Below, piece after piece: positions 22,986-35,560 of a DNA stretch of 64,000 bases (its first letter is position 1; every line of letters begins with the position of its first letter). The stretch spans positions 328,495,920 through 328,559,919 of the forward strand of contig NC_073692.1 of assembly GCF_029784155.1 (NCBI RefSeq), in the 5' to 3' direction. Source of the stretch: Uranotaenia lowii. Lineage: Eukaryota; Arthropoda; Insecta; Diptera; Culicidae. The notes beneath the pieces are model-generated. The model saw nothing but the letters and a program-made list of their open reading frames with translations. It was not told where the DNA came from and did not search any database. Both the position numbers and the translations under genes were made by a program.

Positions 22986-25900
22986 TTCGTACGGTTTCTA
23001 CGATTCTAACGGATCCCTACAGTTTAAACGATTCCAAAAATTCCTACGGTTCATAGGGTGCTTAAGGTTTTCTAAAGTTAGTACGGTTCGTTACAATTCG
23101 TTCAGTTCATACGGTTTGCTACGGTTCCTACGGTTCCTACGGTTCCTACAATTCCTACGGTTCGTACGGTTCCTTCGGTTCGTACGGTACCTACGGTTCC
23201 TACGGTTTGCTACGGTTCTCTACGGTTCGTTCGGTTCGTACGGTTCGCTACTATTCCAAAGAATGCTACGGTTCGCTACGGTTCCTACGGTTCGATACGC
23301 TTCCTACAGTTCCTACGGATCGTACGGTTCATACAGCTCGTACGGTTCCTACGATTCGTACGGTTCTAACGGTTCGAACAGTTCCTACGGTTCGCTGCGG
23401 TTGCTACGGTTCACGACGGATCACACGGTTCGTACGTTTCCCGCGTTTCATAGGGTTATTACGGTTCGCTACGGTTCCTACGGTTCGTACGGTTCCTACG
23501 GTTTGCTACGATTCAAACGGTTCGTACGGTTCCTACGGTTTGTACTGTTCCTACGGTTTGCTTCGATTCGTACGGTTCGTACGGTTCCTACGGTCCCTAC
23601 GGTTCCTACGGTTCCTACGGTTCATACAGTTCTTACAGTTCTGACGGTTCGAACGGTTCCTACGGTTCGTATGGTTCGTACGGTTCGTACGGTTCCTACG
23701 GTTCGCTACGGTTCGTTCGGTTCATTCGATTCCTACGGTTCGTACGGATCTTAAAGTTCCTACGGTTCGAACGGTTCCTACGGTTCCTACGGTTTGCTAC
23801 GGTTCGTACGGATCCTACGGTTCGTACGGTTCCTACGGTTCGAACGGTTCCTACGGTTCGCTACGGTTCGCTACGGTTCGCTACGGTTCGTACGGTTCCT
23901 ACGGTTCCTACGGTTCCTACGGTTCCTACGGTTCATACGGTTCTTACGGTTCTAACTTATCGAACGGTTCCTACGGTTCGTTACGGTTCGTATTGTTCCT
24001 ACGGTTCCTACGGTTCGTACGGTTCCTAAGGTTCCTACGGTTCGTACGGTTCCTATGGTTCGCTACGGTTCTTACGGTTCCTACGGTTCGTACGGTTCCT
24101 ACGGTTCGTACGGTTCCTACGGTTTGAACGGTTCGTACTGTTCCTACGGTTCGAACGGTTCCTACGGTTCATACGGTTCTTACGTTCCTTACTGTTCGAA
24201 TGGTTCCTACGGTTCGTTACGGTTCGTTTTGTTCCTACGGTTTCTACGGTTCGTACGGTTCCTAATGTTTCTACGGTTAGTACGGTTCGTACGGATCCTA
24301 CGGTTCGTACGGTTCCTACGGTTCGAACGGTTCCTACGGTTCGCTACGGTTCGCTACGGTTCGCTACGGTTCGTACGGTTCCTACGGTTCCTACGGTTCC
24401 TACGGTTCCTACGGTTCGTACTGTTCCTACGATTTGAACGGTTCCTACGGTTCGTTACGGTACGTACGGTTCCTACGATTCCTACGTTTCATTACGGTTC
24501 GTACGGTTCCTACGATTTGCTACGGTTCCTATGGTTTGTATGGTTCCTACGGTTCCTACGGTTCCGACGGTTCCCACGGTTCCTACGGTTCCTACGGTTC
24601 TAACGGTTCGTACGGTTCATTACGGTTCGTTTCGGTTCCTACAGTTCGTACGGTTTGCTACGGTTCCTACGGTTCGTACTGTTCCTACGGTTTGCTACGG
24701 TTCTTACGGTTCGCTACGGTTCGTATGGTTCGTACGGTTCGTACGGTTCGTACGGTTCCTACGGTTCGTACGGTTCCTTAGGTTCGAACGGTTCCTACGG
24801 TTCATACGGTTCGCTACGGTTTTTACGGTTCGCTACGGTTCGTACGGTTCGTACGGTTCGTTACGGTTCGTACGGTTCGTTACGGTTCGTACGGTTCCTA
24901 TGGTTTGCTTCGGTTCCTACGATTCCTACGGTTCCTATGGTTCGTACAGTTCCTACGGTTCGTATGGTTCGAACGGTTCCCACGGTTCCTGCGGTTCATA
25001 CGGTTCGCACGGTTCCTACGGTTCGTACGGTTCCAACGGTTCGAACGGTTTCTACGGTTCAAACAGTTCCTACCGTTCGATACGGCTCGTACGGTTCCTA
25101 CGGTTTGCTACGGTTACTATAGTTCCTACGGCTCCTACGGTTCCTACGGTTCCTACGGTTCGAACGGTTCCTACGGTTCGAACGGTTCCTACGGCTCGAT
25201 ACGGTTCTTACGGTTCTTACGGTTCCTACGGTTCCTACGTTTCGTTACGGTTCGTACTGTTCCAACGGTTTGTTATGGTTCCTACGGTTCGTATGGTTCC
25301 TACGGATCCTACGGTTCATACGGTTCCTACGGTTCATACGGTTCGTACGAATCCAACGGTTCGTACGGTTTACTACGGTTCGTACGTTAACTACGGTTCG
25401 CTACGGTTTTTACGGTTCCTACGGTTCGCTACGGTTCTTACGGTTCGCTACGGTTCGTACGGTTCCTACGGTTCCTACGGTTCGTACGGTTCCTACGGTT
25501 CGTACGGTTCCTACGGTTCGTCCGGTTCCTACGGTTCGCTACGGTTCGTACGGTTCCTACGGTTCCTACGGTTCCTACGGTTCCTACGGTTCGAACGGGT
25601 CCTACGGTTCGAACGGTTCCTACGGTTCGTTACGTTTCGTATTGTTCCTACGGTTCCTTCGGTTCGTACGGTTCCTAAGGATCCTGCGGTTCGTACGGTT
25701 CCTACGGCTCGCTACGGGTCTTACGTTTCGCTACGGTTCGTACGGTTCCTACGGTTCCTACGGTTTGTACGGTTCCTACGGTTCCTAAAGTTCCTACGGT
25801 TCGAACGGTTTCTACGGTTCGCTACGGTTCTTCCGTTTCGCTACGGTTCCTACGGTTCGTACGGTTCAAACGGTTCGTAGGGTTCCTACAGTTTCTAAGG

Positions 25901-28900
25901 TTGCTACGGTCCATACGGTTCTTTCGGTTCTTACGGTTCGAACGGTTCCTACGGTTCGCTACGGTTCCTACGGTTTGCTACGGTTCGTACGGTTTCTACG
26001 GTTCGTACGGTTTGTACGGTTCGCTACGGTTCGTACGGTTTGTCAGTTCCTACGGGTCCTGCGGTTACTACGGTTCGAACGGTTCCTACGGTTCGTACGG
26101 TTCCTACGGTTCGTACGGTTCCTACGGTTCCTACGGTTCGTACGGTTCCTAAGGTTCCTACAGTTCGTACGGTTCCTACGGTTTGCTATGGTTCGTACGG
26201 ATCCTACGGTTCGTACGGTTCGTACGGTTCGAATGGTTCCTACGGTTCGCTACGGTTCGTACGGTTCCTACGGTTCGTACGGTTCGTACGGTTTCTACGG
26301 TTCGTACGATTCGTACGGTTCGCTACGGTTCGCTACGGTTCCTACGGTTCGTTACGGTTCGTATTGTTCCTACGATTCCTACGGTTCGTACGGTTCTTAA
26401 GGTTCCTACGGTTCGTACGGTTCCTACGGTTCGTACGGTTCCTACGGTTCGCTAAAGTTCGTACGGTTCGTTACGGTTCGTACGGTTCGTACAGTTCCTA
26501 CGGTTCGAACGGTTCCTACGGTTCGCTACGGTTCCTACGGGTCGCTACGGTTCGCTACGGTTCGTACGGTTCCTACGGTTCTTACGGTTCGTACGGTTCG
26601 TACGGTTCGTACGGTTAGTACGGTTCGTACGGTTCGCTAAAGTTCGTACAGTTCGCTATGGTTCGTACGGTTCGTACGGTTCGTACGATTCCTACGGTTC
26701 GAACGGTTCCTACGGTTCGTACGGTTCCTACGGTTCGCTACGGTTCGTACGGTTAGTACGGTTCGTACGGTTCCTACGGTTCCTACGGTGTCTACGGTTC
26801 CTACGGTTCGAACGGTTCCTACGGTTCGAACGGTTTCTACGGTTCCTACGGTTCCTAGGGTTCGTACGGTTCCTACGGTTCCTACGGTTCGGAACCGTTC
26901 CTACGGTTCGTACGGTTCGTACGGTTCCTACGTTTCCTACGGTTCGTACGGTTCGAACGGTTCCTACGGTTCGTACGGTTCCTACGGTTCGCTACGGTTC
27001 GTACGGTTCCTACGGTTCCTACGGTTCATACGGTTCCTACGGTTTCTACGGTTCCTACGGTCCCTACGGTTCCTACGGTTCCTAGGGTTCCTACGGTTCA
27101 ATACGGTTCGTACGGTTCCTACGGTTCCTACGGTTCGTACAGTTTCTACGGTTCCTACGGTTCCTACGGTTCCTACGGTTCGCTACGGTTCACACGCTTC
27201 CTACGGTTCCTACGGTTCCTACGGTTCGTACGGTTCCTACGGTTCACTACGGTTCGTACGGTTCCTACGGTTCCTACGGTTCGTACGGTTCCTACGGTTC
27301 CTACGGTTCCTACGGTTCCTACGGTTCGCACCGGTTCGCTACGGTTCCTACGGTTCGTACGGTTCCTACGTTTCCTACGGTTCCTACGGTTCGAACGGTT
27401 CCTACGGTTCGTACGGTTCCAACGGTTCGCTACGGTTCGTACGGTTCCTACGGTTCCTACGGTTCGTACGGTTCCTACGGTTCCTACGGTTCCTACGGTT
27501 CGCTACGGTTCCAACGGTTCGCTACGGTTCGTACGTTTCCTATGGTTTGTACGGTTCGTACGGTTCGTACGGTTCCAACGGTTCGAACGGTTCGTACGGT
27601 TCCTACGGTTCAAACGGTTCGTACGATTCCTTCGGTTCTTACTGTTCGTACGGTTCCTTCGGTTCCTACGGTTCGTACGGTTCCTACGGTTCGTACGGTT
27701 CTTACGGTTTCTATGGTTCTTTCGGTTCCTACGGTTTTCTACGGTTCGAACGGTTCCTACGGTTTCTACGGTTCTTTCGGTTCCTACGGTTTTCTACGGT
27801 TCGAACGGTTCGAACGGTTCGTACGGTTCCTACGGTTCGTACGGTTCGTACGGTTTCTACGGTTTGTACGGTTCCTACGGTTCATACGGTTCTTACGGTT
27901 TTAACGGTTCGAACGGTTCCTACGGTTCGTACGGTTCCTACGGTTTGCTACGGTTCCTAAGGTTCGTATGGTTCCTACGGTTCCTACGGTTTCTACGGTT
28001 CCTACGGTTCCTACGGTTCGAACGGTTCCTACGGTTCGAACGGTTCCTACGGTTCTAACGATTCGTATAGTTCCTACGGTTCCTACGGTTCCTTCGGTTC
28101 CTACTGTTCCTACGGTTCGAACGGTTCCTACGGTTCGAACGGTTCCTACGGTTCGTTACGGTTCGTATTGTTCCTACGGTTCTTTCGGTTCGTACGGTTC
28201 CTAAGGTTCCTATGGTTCCTACGGTTCGTACGGTTCGTACGGTTCGTACGGTTCCTACAGTTCGCTACGGTTCGTACGGTTCCTACGGTTCGCAACGGTT
28301 CTTACGGTTCGCAACGGTTCATACGGTTCGTACGGTTCCTACGGTTCGAACGGTTCCTACGGTTTCTACGGTTCGCTACGGTTCGTACGGTTCGTACGGT
28401 TCGAACGGTTCCTACGGTTTAATACGGTTCGTACGGTTCCTACGGTTCGTACGGATCCTACGGTTCGTACAGTTCCTACGGTTCCTACGGTTCCTACGGT
28501 TCATACGGTTCTTTCGGTTCTTACGGTTCGAACGGTTCCTACGGTTCGTTACGGTTCTTAAGGTTCCTACGGTTCGTACGTTTCCTACGGTTCCTACGGT
28601 TCTTACGGTTCGCTACGGTTCGTACGGTTCGTACGGTTCCTACGGTTCGTACGGTTCTTACGGTTCGAACGGTTCCTACGGTTCGCTACGGTTCCAACGG
28701 TTCGCTACGGTTCGTACGGTTCCTATGGTTCCTATGGTTCGTATGGTTCGTACGGTTCGTACGGTTCGTCAGTTCCTATGGTTCCTACGGTTCGTACGGT
28801 TCCTACGGTTCGAACGGTTCCTACGGTTCGTACGGTTCCTACGGTTCACTACGGTTCGAGCGGTTCCTACGGCCCGTACGGTTCCTACGGTTCCTACGGT

Positions 28901-31012
28901 TTCTACGGTTCCTACGGTTCGCTACGATTCGTACGGTTCCTACGGTTCTTACGGTTCCTACTTTTCGTACGGTTCCTACGGTTCGTACGGTTCCTACGGT
29001 TCTTACGGTTCGCTACGGTTCGTACTGTTCGTACGGTTCGAATAGTTCCTACGGTTCGTACGGTTCCTACGGTTTGAACGGTTCGTACGGTTCCTACGGT
29101 TCTTACGGTTCTCTACGGTTTATACGGTTCTTACGGTTCCTACGGTTCGAACGGTTCCTACGGTTCCTACGGTTCCTACGGTTTGCTACGATTCGTACAG
29201 TTCCTACGGTTCGTACGGTTCCTACGGTTTGAACGGTTCCTGCGGTTTGCTACGGTTCGTACGGTTTCTACGGTTCCTACGGTTCCTACGGTTCGTAAGG
29301 TTCCTACGGTTTGCTACGGTTCGTACGGTTCATTACGGTTCTTACGGTTCCTATGGTGCGCTACGGTTCGTACGGTCCTACGGTTCGTACGGTTCCTACG
29401 GTTCGAACGGTTCCTACGATTCGCTACGGTTCGTACGGTTCCTACGGTTCGTACGGTTTCTACGGTTCGTACGGTTTCTTCGGTTCCTACGGTTCGCTAC
29501 GGTTCGTACGGTTCCTACGGTTTGTACGGTTCGTACGGTTCGCTACGGTTCGTACGGTTCGTACGGTTCGTACGGTTCCTACGGTTCATACGTTTTATAC
29601 GGTTTATACGGTTCGTACGGTTTGCTACGGTTCCTTCGGTTCGTACGTTTCCTACGGTTCCTATGGTTCGTACGGCTTCTACAGTTTGCTACGGTTCCTA
29701 CGGTTCTTATGGTTCGTACGGTTCCTACGGTTCCTACGGTTCATACAGTTTATCCGGTGAATACGGTTCGTACGGTTCGTACGGATCCTGCGGTTCCTAT
29801 GGTTCGTACGGTTCTTACGGTTCTTACGGTTCCTACGGTTTGCTACGGTTCGTACGGTTCGTACGGTTCCTACGGTTCATACGGTTCCTACGGTTCGAAC
29901 GGTTTCTACGGTTCGTTACGGTTCGTACGGTTCCTACGGTTTGCTACGGTTCCTACAGTTCGTACGGTTCCTACAGTTCGTACGGTTCCCATGTTTCATA
30001 CTGTTCGTACGGTTCATACGGTTTTTACGGTTTATATGGTTCGTTCGGTTCTTACGGTTCGTACGGTTCCTACGATTCATACGTTTTATACGGTTTTTAC
30101 GGTTCGTACGGTTTGCTACGGTTCCTTCGGTTCGTACGTTTCCTAAGGTTCCTACGGTTCGTACGGATCGAACGGTTCATACGGTTCATTCGGTTTATAC
30201 GGTTTATACGGTTCCTACGGTTCCTACGGTTCGTACGGTTCCTCCGGTTCCTACGGTTCCTACGGTTCGTACGGTTCCTACGGTTCGTACGGTTCCTACG
30301 GTTCATACGTTTCATACGGTTTATACGGTTCGTACGGTTTGCTACGGTTCGTTCAGTTCGTACGGTTCTGTCGGTTCGTACGGTTCTTACGGTTCGTTCG
30401 GTTCGAACGGTTTCTACGGTTGCTACGTTCATACGGTTCATACGGTTTATACTGTTTATTCGGTTCGTACGGTTTCTACGGTTCGCTTCGGTTCGTACGG
30501 TTCCAACGGTTCGTACGGTTCCTACGGTTCGCTACGGTTCGTACGGTCCCTACGGTTTGTACGGTTCGTACGGTTCGCTACGGATCGAACGGTTCCTACG
30601 GTTCGTACGATTCCTACGGTTCGTACGGTTCCTACGGTTCGCTACGGTTCGTGCGGTTCCAACGGTTCGTACGGTTCCTACGGTTCGAACCGTTCCTACG
30701 GTTCGCTACGGTTCGTACGGTTTCTACGGTTCGCTACGGTTCGTACGGTTTCTACGGTTCGCTTCGGTTCGTTCGGTTCCTACGGTTCGCTATGGTTCTT
30801 ACGGTTCGCTACGGTTCGTACGGTTCCTGCGGTTCCCGGGGGATGGTTCCCTAACCGTATGAACTGTGGGAACCGTAGGATCCGTATTAACCGCAGGAAC
30901 CGTACGAACCATAGGGAACCAATCAATCCGTGCAAACCGTAGGAACCGTACGAACCGTTCGATCCGTAAGAGTCGTAAGATTTGTAGCAACCGTAGAAAC
31001 CGTATGAACTGT
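22986..31012 (+). repeat. ~8-kb satellite array of a 9-bp unit (TACGGTTCN)
   Basis: The array is nearly uninterrupted. Its 9-bp unit is TACGGTTCN, where the last base is mostly C or G, often alternating as TACGGTTCG/TACGGTTCC. A 10-bp form (CTACGGTTCG) is interspersed and shifts the phase. At roughly 9 bp per unit the 8.0 kb holds on the order of 850-890 units (estimate). It is CpG-rich and full of CGTACG sites, unlike the AT-rich flanks. The outermost 100-150 bp on the left is more degenerate than the interior, as expected of arrays homogenised by unequal exchange. All three plus-strand frames of the unit lack stops, giving YGS, RFL/RFV and TVP/TVR peptides over hundreds of codons. These are by-products, not genes. 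Confidence 0.95.
30853..31012 (-). repeat. Inverted terminal stretch of the 9-bp array
   Basis: From about 30853 the sequence switches to the complement of the unit (AACCGTACGAACCGTAGG and relatives). The switch follows a short junction containing CCCGGGGGATGG at 30836-30847. Units are more diverged here than in the main array. This marks an inversion breakpoint or head-to-head junction at the right edge. Confidence 0.85.
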
Positions 31013-31399
31013 TAAAGTGTACACTTTATCGAGATTTCTGAGAATATTTTGAAATAAAATTTACCTTTCACGAAACTAGTATTGGAATATACCGAAAAAA
31101 TATTTCGAGTAATGAAACTAACAGTAAATCATTGCCCTTGGATGTCCTTTCACTAATGTTCTTTTATCAAAATAATATTTTTCTATATGAAAAGTTTCAA
31201 ACGGAATTAAAATTCACACTAACAAGAAAGGTTAAAACATATCTATTAGGAGGTATACCAATGTAAGAAGAAGTAGAAAGCTTCTTCTATGAAAATTTGC
31301 TTAGCAACATAACATGCTCCAAAGTGTGGAAAGGTAAAACTCAACTATAGGAAAAAGTAATCTTCATAATGAAATGAATCTTAATGTTAATTATATCCT
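31013..31399. other. AT-rich spacer between satellite and retroelement relic
   Basis: No clear feature. Part of it may belong to the 5' side of the decayed non-LTR element that follows. Confidence 0.4.
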
Positions 31400-33400
31400 T
31401 CTTGAGACAATACCAGAAGTATTCAAAGCTTTTAACTTTTTACAAAAATTGGTAAAGATCTAGCATCAACCCTTCATAACGATCCTGAATCTGATATGTT
31501 TTCCTTTACTAATCGTGTCTCTAACTTCATTTTTCTATATCCGGAAACACAAAACGAAGTGGTTTTAATTATTTATTCTCTTAAAAACAATAAATGCTGT
31601 GACCACGATCAAATCCCTTCTTTCTAGAGTGGTCTAACCGGTTTTACCGAAACCGGTAAAACCGGTTAAACCGTCCATTTTCCAATACCGGAAATACCGA
31701 CTTTTGGGACGGTAAAAAACCGAGATTTCCGGTAAATTTTTCATCAACTTTTCATCATCTTTTCATCAACGGCACTGTAATAAAATTGACACAGCTAAAT
31801 GTTTTTTTTAACAAATATGTATGAGTACTAATACTTATATTTTATTCAATCAGTTTCAAACTCTAAGCTTAATAAACCTCGCTACAAGGTTTAAGTATGT
31901 GAGATATGATTGTTGCTAAAACTTGCCGATGTACTTTTTGAATGAAAGATAGAGTGGCGTTTAAAAAAGCATTGACAAGCTGCCATCTCTCACTCAGATG
32001 AAATATTTTCATGAAACTTTACACACTTCAGTTCAGCTATCGAATTAACGCTTCACAACATTTTAAGACTGTACACATGAACAATGACTGAAAAAAGAAA
32101 CAGCTACAAGAAATTTAAGATTGGTTGATTATTATATCACAGTAGTTTTCATTGAAAAACTGGAATTTAGTCAAAAGATGCGAACATGTTTTATCTATAA
32201 ACAGGCCAAGTTTTTCAAAATTGTTCTAAACGGTGAAGGGCTTTCAAAAATTAAAAACCAAAAATGTTGATTACAAAATTCCTGCTTTGTTTTAAAAATT
32301 AAAAATTTTAATAGAGCCAGCATTTAAACACATGTTGAAACATTTGTATAAAATTTCTCTATCAATATTTCCAGGTTAATTGATGAAACTCTGTTGTTTT
32401 ATTTTTAATGCTGTTGAAGCATTTTCTTTTTCCGACAAAGCAGTAAAAAGTTGTTATAAATTTGCAACAGTTTTATAGCAACAATGAGCGTATGGATAAG
32501 ATCCAAACAACTTTATTTATTGCTGAATTTTGACTGATTTTTTAAAAGATTTTCTTTTTTATTTGTTTGTTTTAATTTAGGAAAGGCAAACATAATGCTA
32601 TCACGACCTAGGTTGCGAGGAAAACATCCGTATTTAAGACAACAATAATCTATAATTTTGTGAGTCAACCAAACACTTTGTGACAGTGTTTGAGTTTTGT
32701 TTGGTAATTGATTAAGTAATTTTTTAACGGAAAATCTTTTTGTATATCAAATTTCGTATCATTTTCATGAAAGACTATTAAAACTTTTACTAAATCTGTA
32801 AAATCTATTCTTCAATACTGTTTTACAGAGTTTAGGACAAAAATTGGTCGCAAAATATATGATACTTCTATTATTTCTGCATCCTCAATGTGAAATTAAA
32901 ATAATAATAAAATGACGATGATAAATATCATGATTATCATGAGGGTGATGATAGATTTATTACAAAGTGATAATTTAAAGGCTTAATTCAATATTTTTCA
33001 ATTGAAAATGTTGCAAATTCTATTGTGTTATAACTTCTGCGCATTTTATGCCATTACTACTGCAATTAGACGAAACCTTTTCATGAATTCGATATACTAT
33101 GAAAAATACCGGTTTTACCGGTTTTATCGGTTTTTAAAATTCCAAATACCGAAATACCGGATTTTAAAAAAAAACCGGTAAATCCAACCACCCTACTTCT
33201 TTCTTGTGAAAAGAAAACTGCGATGATTTCTCTCGAATTCTTTGTCAATGCTTAACAAAATCATAGACTGGAATGTATCCTGACTTTCTCAAAAAATTTA
33301 AAATTGTACCAATTTTCAAGTCAGGAGACAGTCTTGATAGTATTTTCAGGTTGTACTCCATTCTCCCGAAAACCATTGCCCAGAATGAAAAATCACCAGA
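31400..33400 (+). pseudogene. Non-LTR retrotransposon reverse transcriptase relic, split by a hAT element
   Basis: Two pieces flank the inserted hAT-like element. Left of it (about 31500-31624) a frame reads ...YSLKNNKCCDHDQIPSF, matching the K-x-G-x-D-x-I-P region that opens many Jockey/CR1-type reverse transcriptase domains. Right of it (33273-33400) a frame reads YPDFLKKFKIVPIFKSGD...YSILP, matching the P-x-x-(W)K-x-a-x-v-P-I-F-K-x-G-D...Y-R-P-I-S-L-L-P region that follows in those enzymes. Stops and frameshifts lie between and around them, and no YxDD box remains. The fragment is a decayed RT; clade assignment is tentative. Confidence 0.65.
31625..33195. mobile_element. Non-autonomous hAT-like element with 8-bp target duplication
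   Basis: Ends are TAGAGTGGT and ACCACCCTA, an imperfect terminal inverted repeat starting with TA as in many hAT elements. A perfect 8-bp direct duplication, CTTCTTTC, flanks it at 31617-31624 and 33196-33203. Subterminal regions are rich in CCGGTTTTACCGG-type motifs (31637-31740 and 33108-33180). hAT transposases often bind repeated subterminal motifs, so these may be such sites (inference). No transposase ORF exists in the 1571 bp. Removing it rejoins the interrupted RT relic. Confidence 0.85.
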
Positions 33401-35560
33401 ATTTCAATCACCAGAAATCCACTTCCCCGGAATTTTTTTTCCCAGGATGCACCATTTGCAATTTAAATAGATTTATTCCACAAAAATTAGGATCCCATAA
33501 TTGAGATGATACGGATTTTTTTATCCAGGGAAATGGCCTAGGCTTATTGTTAAGCAAATATTAGAAGATCTTACAGTTCTTTTGAGATATTTCAATGCAA
33601 ATCTTCTCACTTTAAATTTTCCGAAAACTTCTTCTTCTTCTTCTTCTATTTTCCAGGATTTCCAGGTTTTATGTGACCATTCCCCGTAATTTGATTTGGT
33701 TATATATTTGTCTGTTTTAAATCATTTGAATCAGTTTGATTCTATTTAGAAGTTTTGCCTTATTTAGAGATGATTGATTCATAAATTTAAAAAAGAAGCC
33801 AACTAGCTGGAAAATGTTACTTAAACTTCCATTAAAAAAGTTTGATTCCCATTGCCATCACTTGAAATAATTTGGAATTGTTGTATTAAAGCCACACCAT
33901 TACGTAACCAACACCTCCAACTAATTAGCGACCAATGAGAGAGTTGTTGCTTGCTGCACGTTTGAGGTTTCCGAGCATTCTGGATCGATCCTCCCCCTGC
34001 TTTATGACCATGGTTGGCTGATTTTTACGTTTTACAGTCAAGTCAAAACGAAACTAACGCCCGCCCAAAATTGACCAACCATATCCAACAACTGCTGAGT
34101 TGAGTGTGTGGAATGAATTGGCCAAATGGCGGCGGCGTTTTTCCCCTCGGCCACAAGTCAAAACGTTTCCGGTGTTTTTAATTTAACTCCGCCTGGAGAG
34201 GATCATTTGGAATTTGACTCATATAACCATTTCCATTTTCTACTATTTATAAGAAAAACTAATATGCAAATAATCACAGATTTTTAAAATGAGCAATTCT
34301 TACGAATTAAATGAAACATGAAAAGCTCATATGAAATAATATCAAAAGAAAGCTCACAAAACCAAAATGAGCAATAAGATTATCTATTAATGATTAAAAT
34401 TCACCATTTGTCCTATGCAAATCCTCTAATAATGAGCTAATTAGCATGGCATTTTCATTTCCTGTGCCAAGCAACAGTAAGTAAATTTTGGCGACAAGTC
34501 CCTGTGACTGTGGAGAATTACCTATTCCTAGTTAGCTTCCTTTTCCTAAAACCTGAAGGATATAATACTAGAAAAGAAACCTAGCCACAAAACCGAAAAC
34601 ATAGAATAAGTAACGTTTTGTTTGGCGGAATTAATTCCTAAAAACCTCATTTGCCTGCCCAAAATTCTTCAGCTGAGAAGCGGAAGGGGCAGATTCGAAT
34701 ATGGAAAACAATACTCGAGCTAACTTCCTGATAATGAGCAGTGAAATTCAGCTACGGTACCCGAGGGCATCGAAAAATAACAATTAGGATAATTTTTCGG
34801 TTGACCTTCCTAGCCCACAAAATGCATGAGAAGCAAACTTTTTTACCTGTTCCTGATAATGGGCACCATCTGGACGGGTTCGGGATCATTGTCCCTGGAA
34901 CCGCATTATTTTTTGTACTGGTTAAGCGGATTAAGCTTGTAGTTTTCTTCGAACATCCGGTCACAAAACATAATTCGGAAATAATCCTTTCGTAACGAAC
35001 TGGCTACCTGAATTTGCAAACCCTTGCTAAATTACGAGCAAAACCGTATGGTGTTTCAATGTAAAAAGCGTGTTTCCGCTCCGTTTTGATTCCAAAAAAT
35101 AGTTTTTTAGTTTCAATAAAACACTGGCAGTAGAAAAATTTTGGATTTAGCATTGTTTTCTGAAAATTGGACAATAAAAGAATCATGCAACAATGTTTAA
35201 AATTAATTTGGAATTTCAGATTTGAAGAAGATAATTGGAAATATGATTCGAACAAATACACCTTTGAAACCAAAATAAAAGTTATAACAACGTTTACAGA
35301 AAGTAAGAGGAAAACGTGGTCTGCCTGGATATGAAAATATGAATAAAACGTCCAAATTCAGAATTGCGATGATCATTTCACAGATCAACTTTTTGTTTGT
35401 TTGTAAAGTGTCATTTCTAAGAGGGATAAATTACTAAATTTTCTCAAATTCAATTTAATTTCCATTCCAAAGTGATGCAAAGTGAAACTAAATTTTGCCA
35501 AATTATCATAGGTATGTTTACATCTTGTTGCCTACAAAAAAGAAAAATGTCGGAGAACCA
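33401..35560. other. Spacer, no recognised gene
   Basis: A short run of CCAGAA-type motifs near 33385-33425, a (CTT)n tract at 33628-33646, and a GC-balanced patch at about 33890-34230 that may be unique host sequence. Frames of 84 and 89 codons near 34741-35273 have no recognisable domains. Confidence 0.5.
33628..33646 (+). repeat. (CTT)n microsatellite
   Basis: About six CTT units in AT-rich spacer. Confidence 0.85.

Noticed and set aside
23116..30942. Very long plus-strand open frames (up to 559 codons) with YGS, RFL and TVP repeats
   Set aside because: The 9-bp unit lacks stops in every plus frame. Frames switch motif wherever a 10-bp unit occurs, and several overlap over the same bases. 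There are no splice, start or domain signals. They are satellite by-products.
22986..31012. Telomeric repeat array
   Set aside because: The 9-bp unit does not match the arthropod TTAGG type or other known telomeric motifs. The array is internal, with unrelated DNA on both sides.
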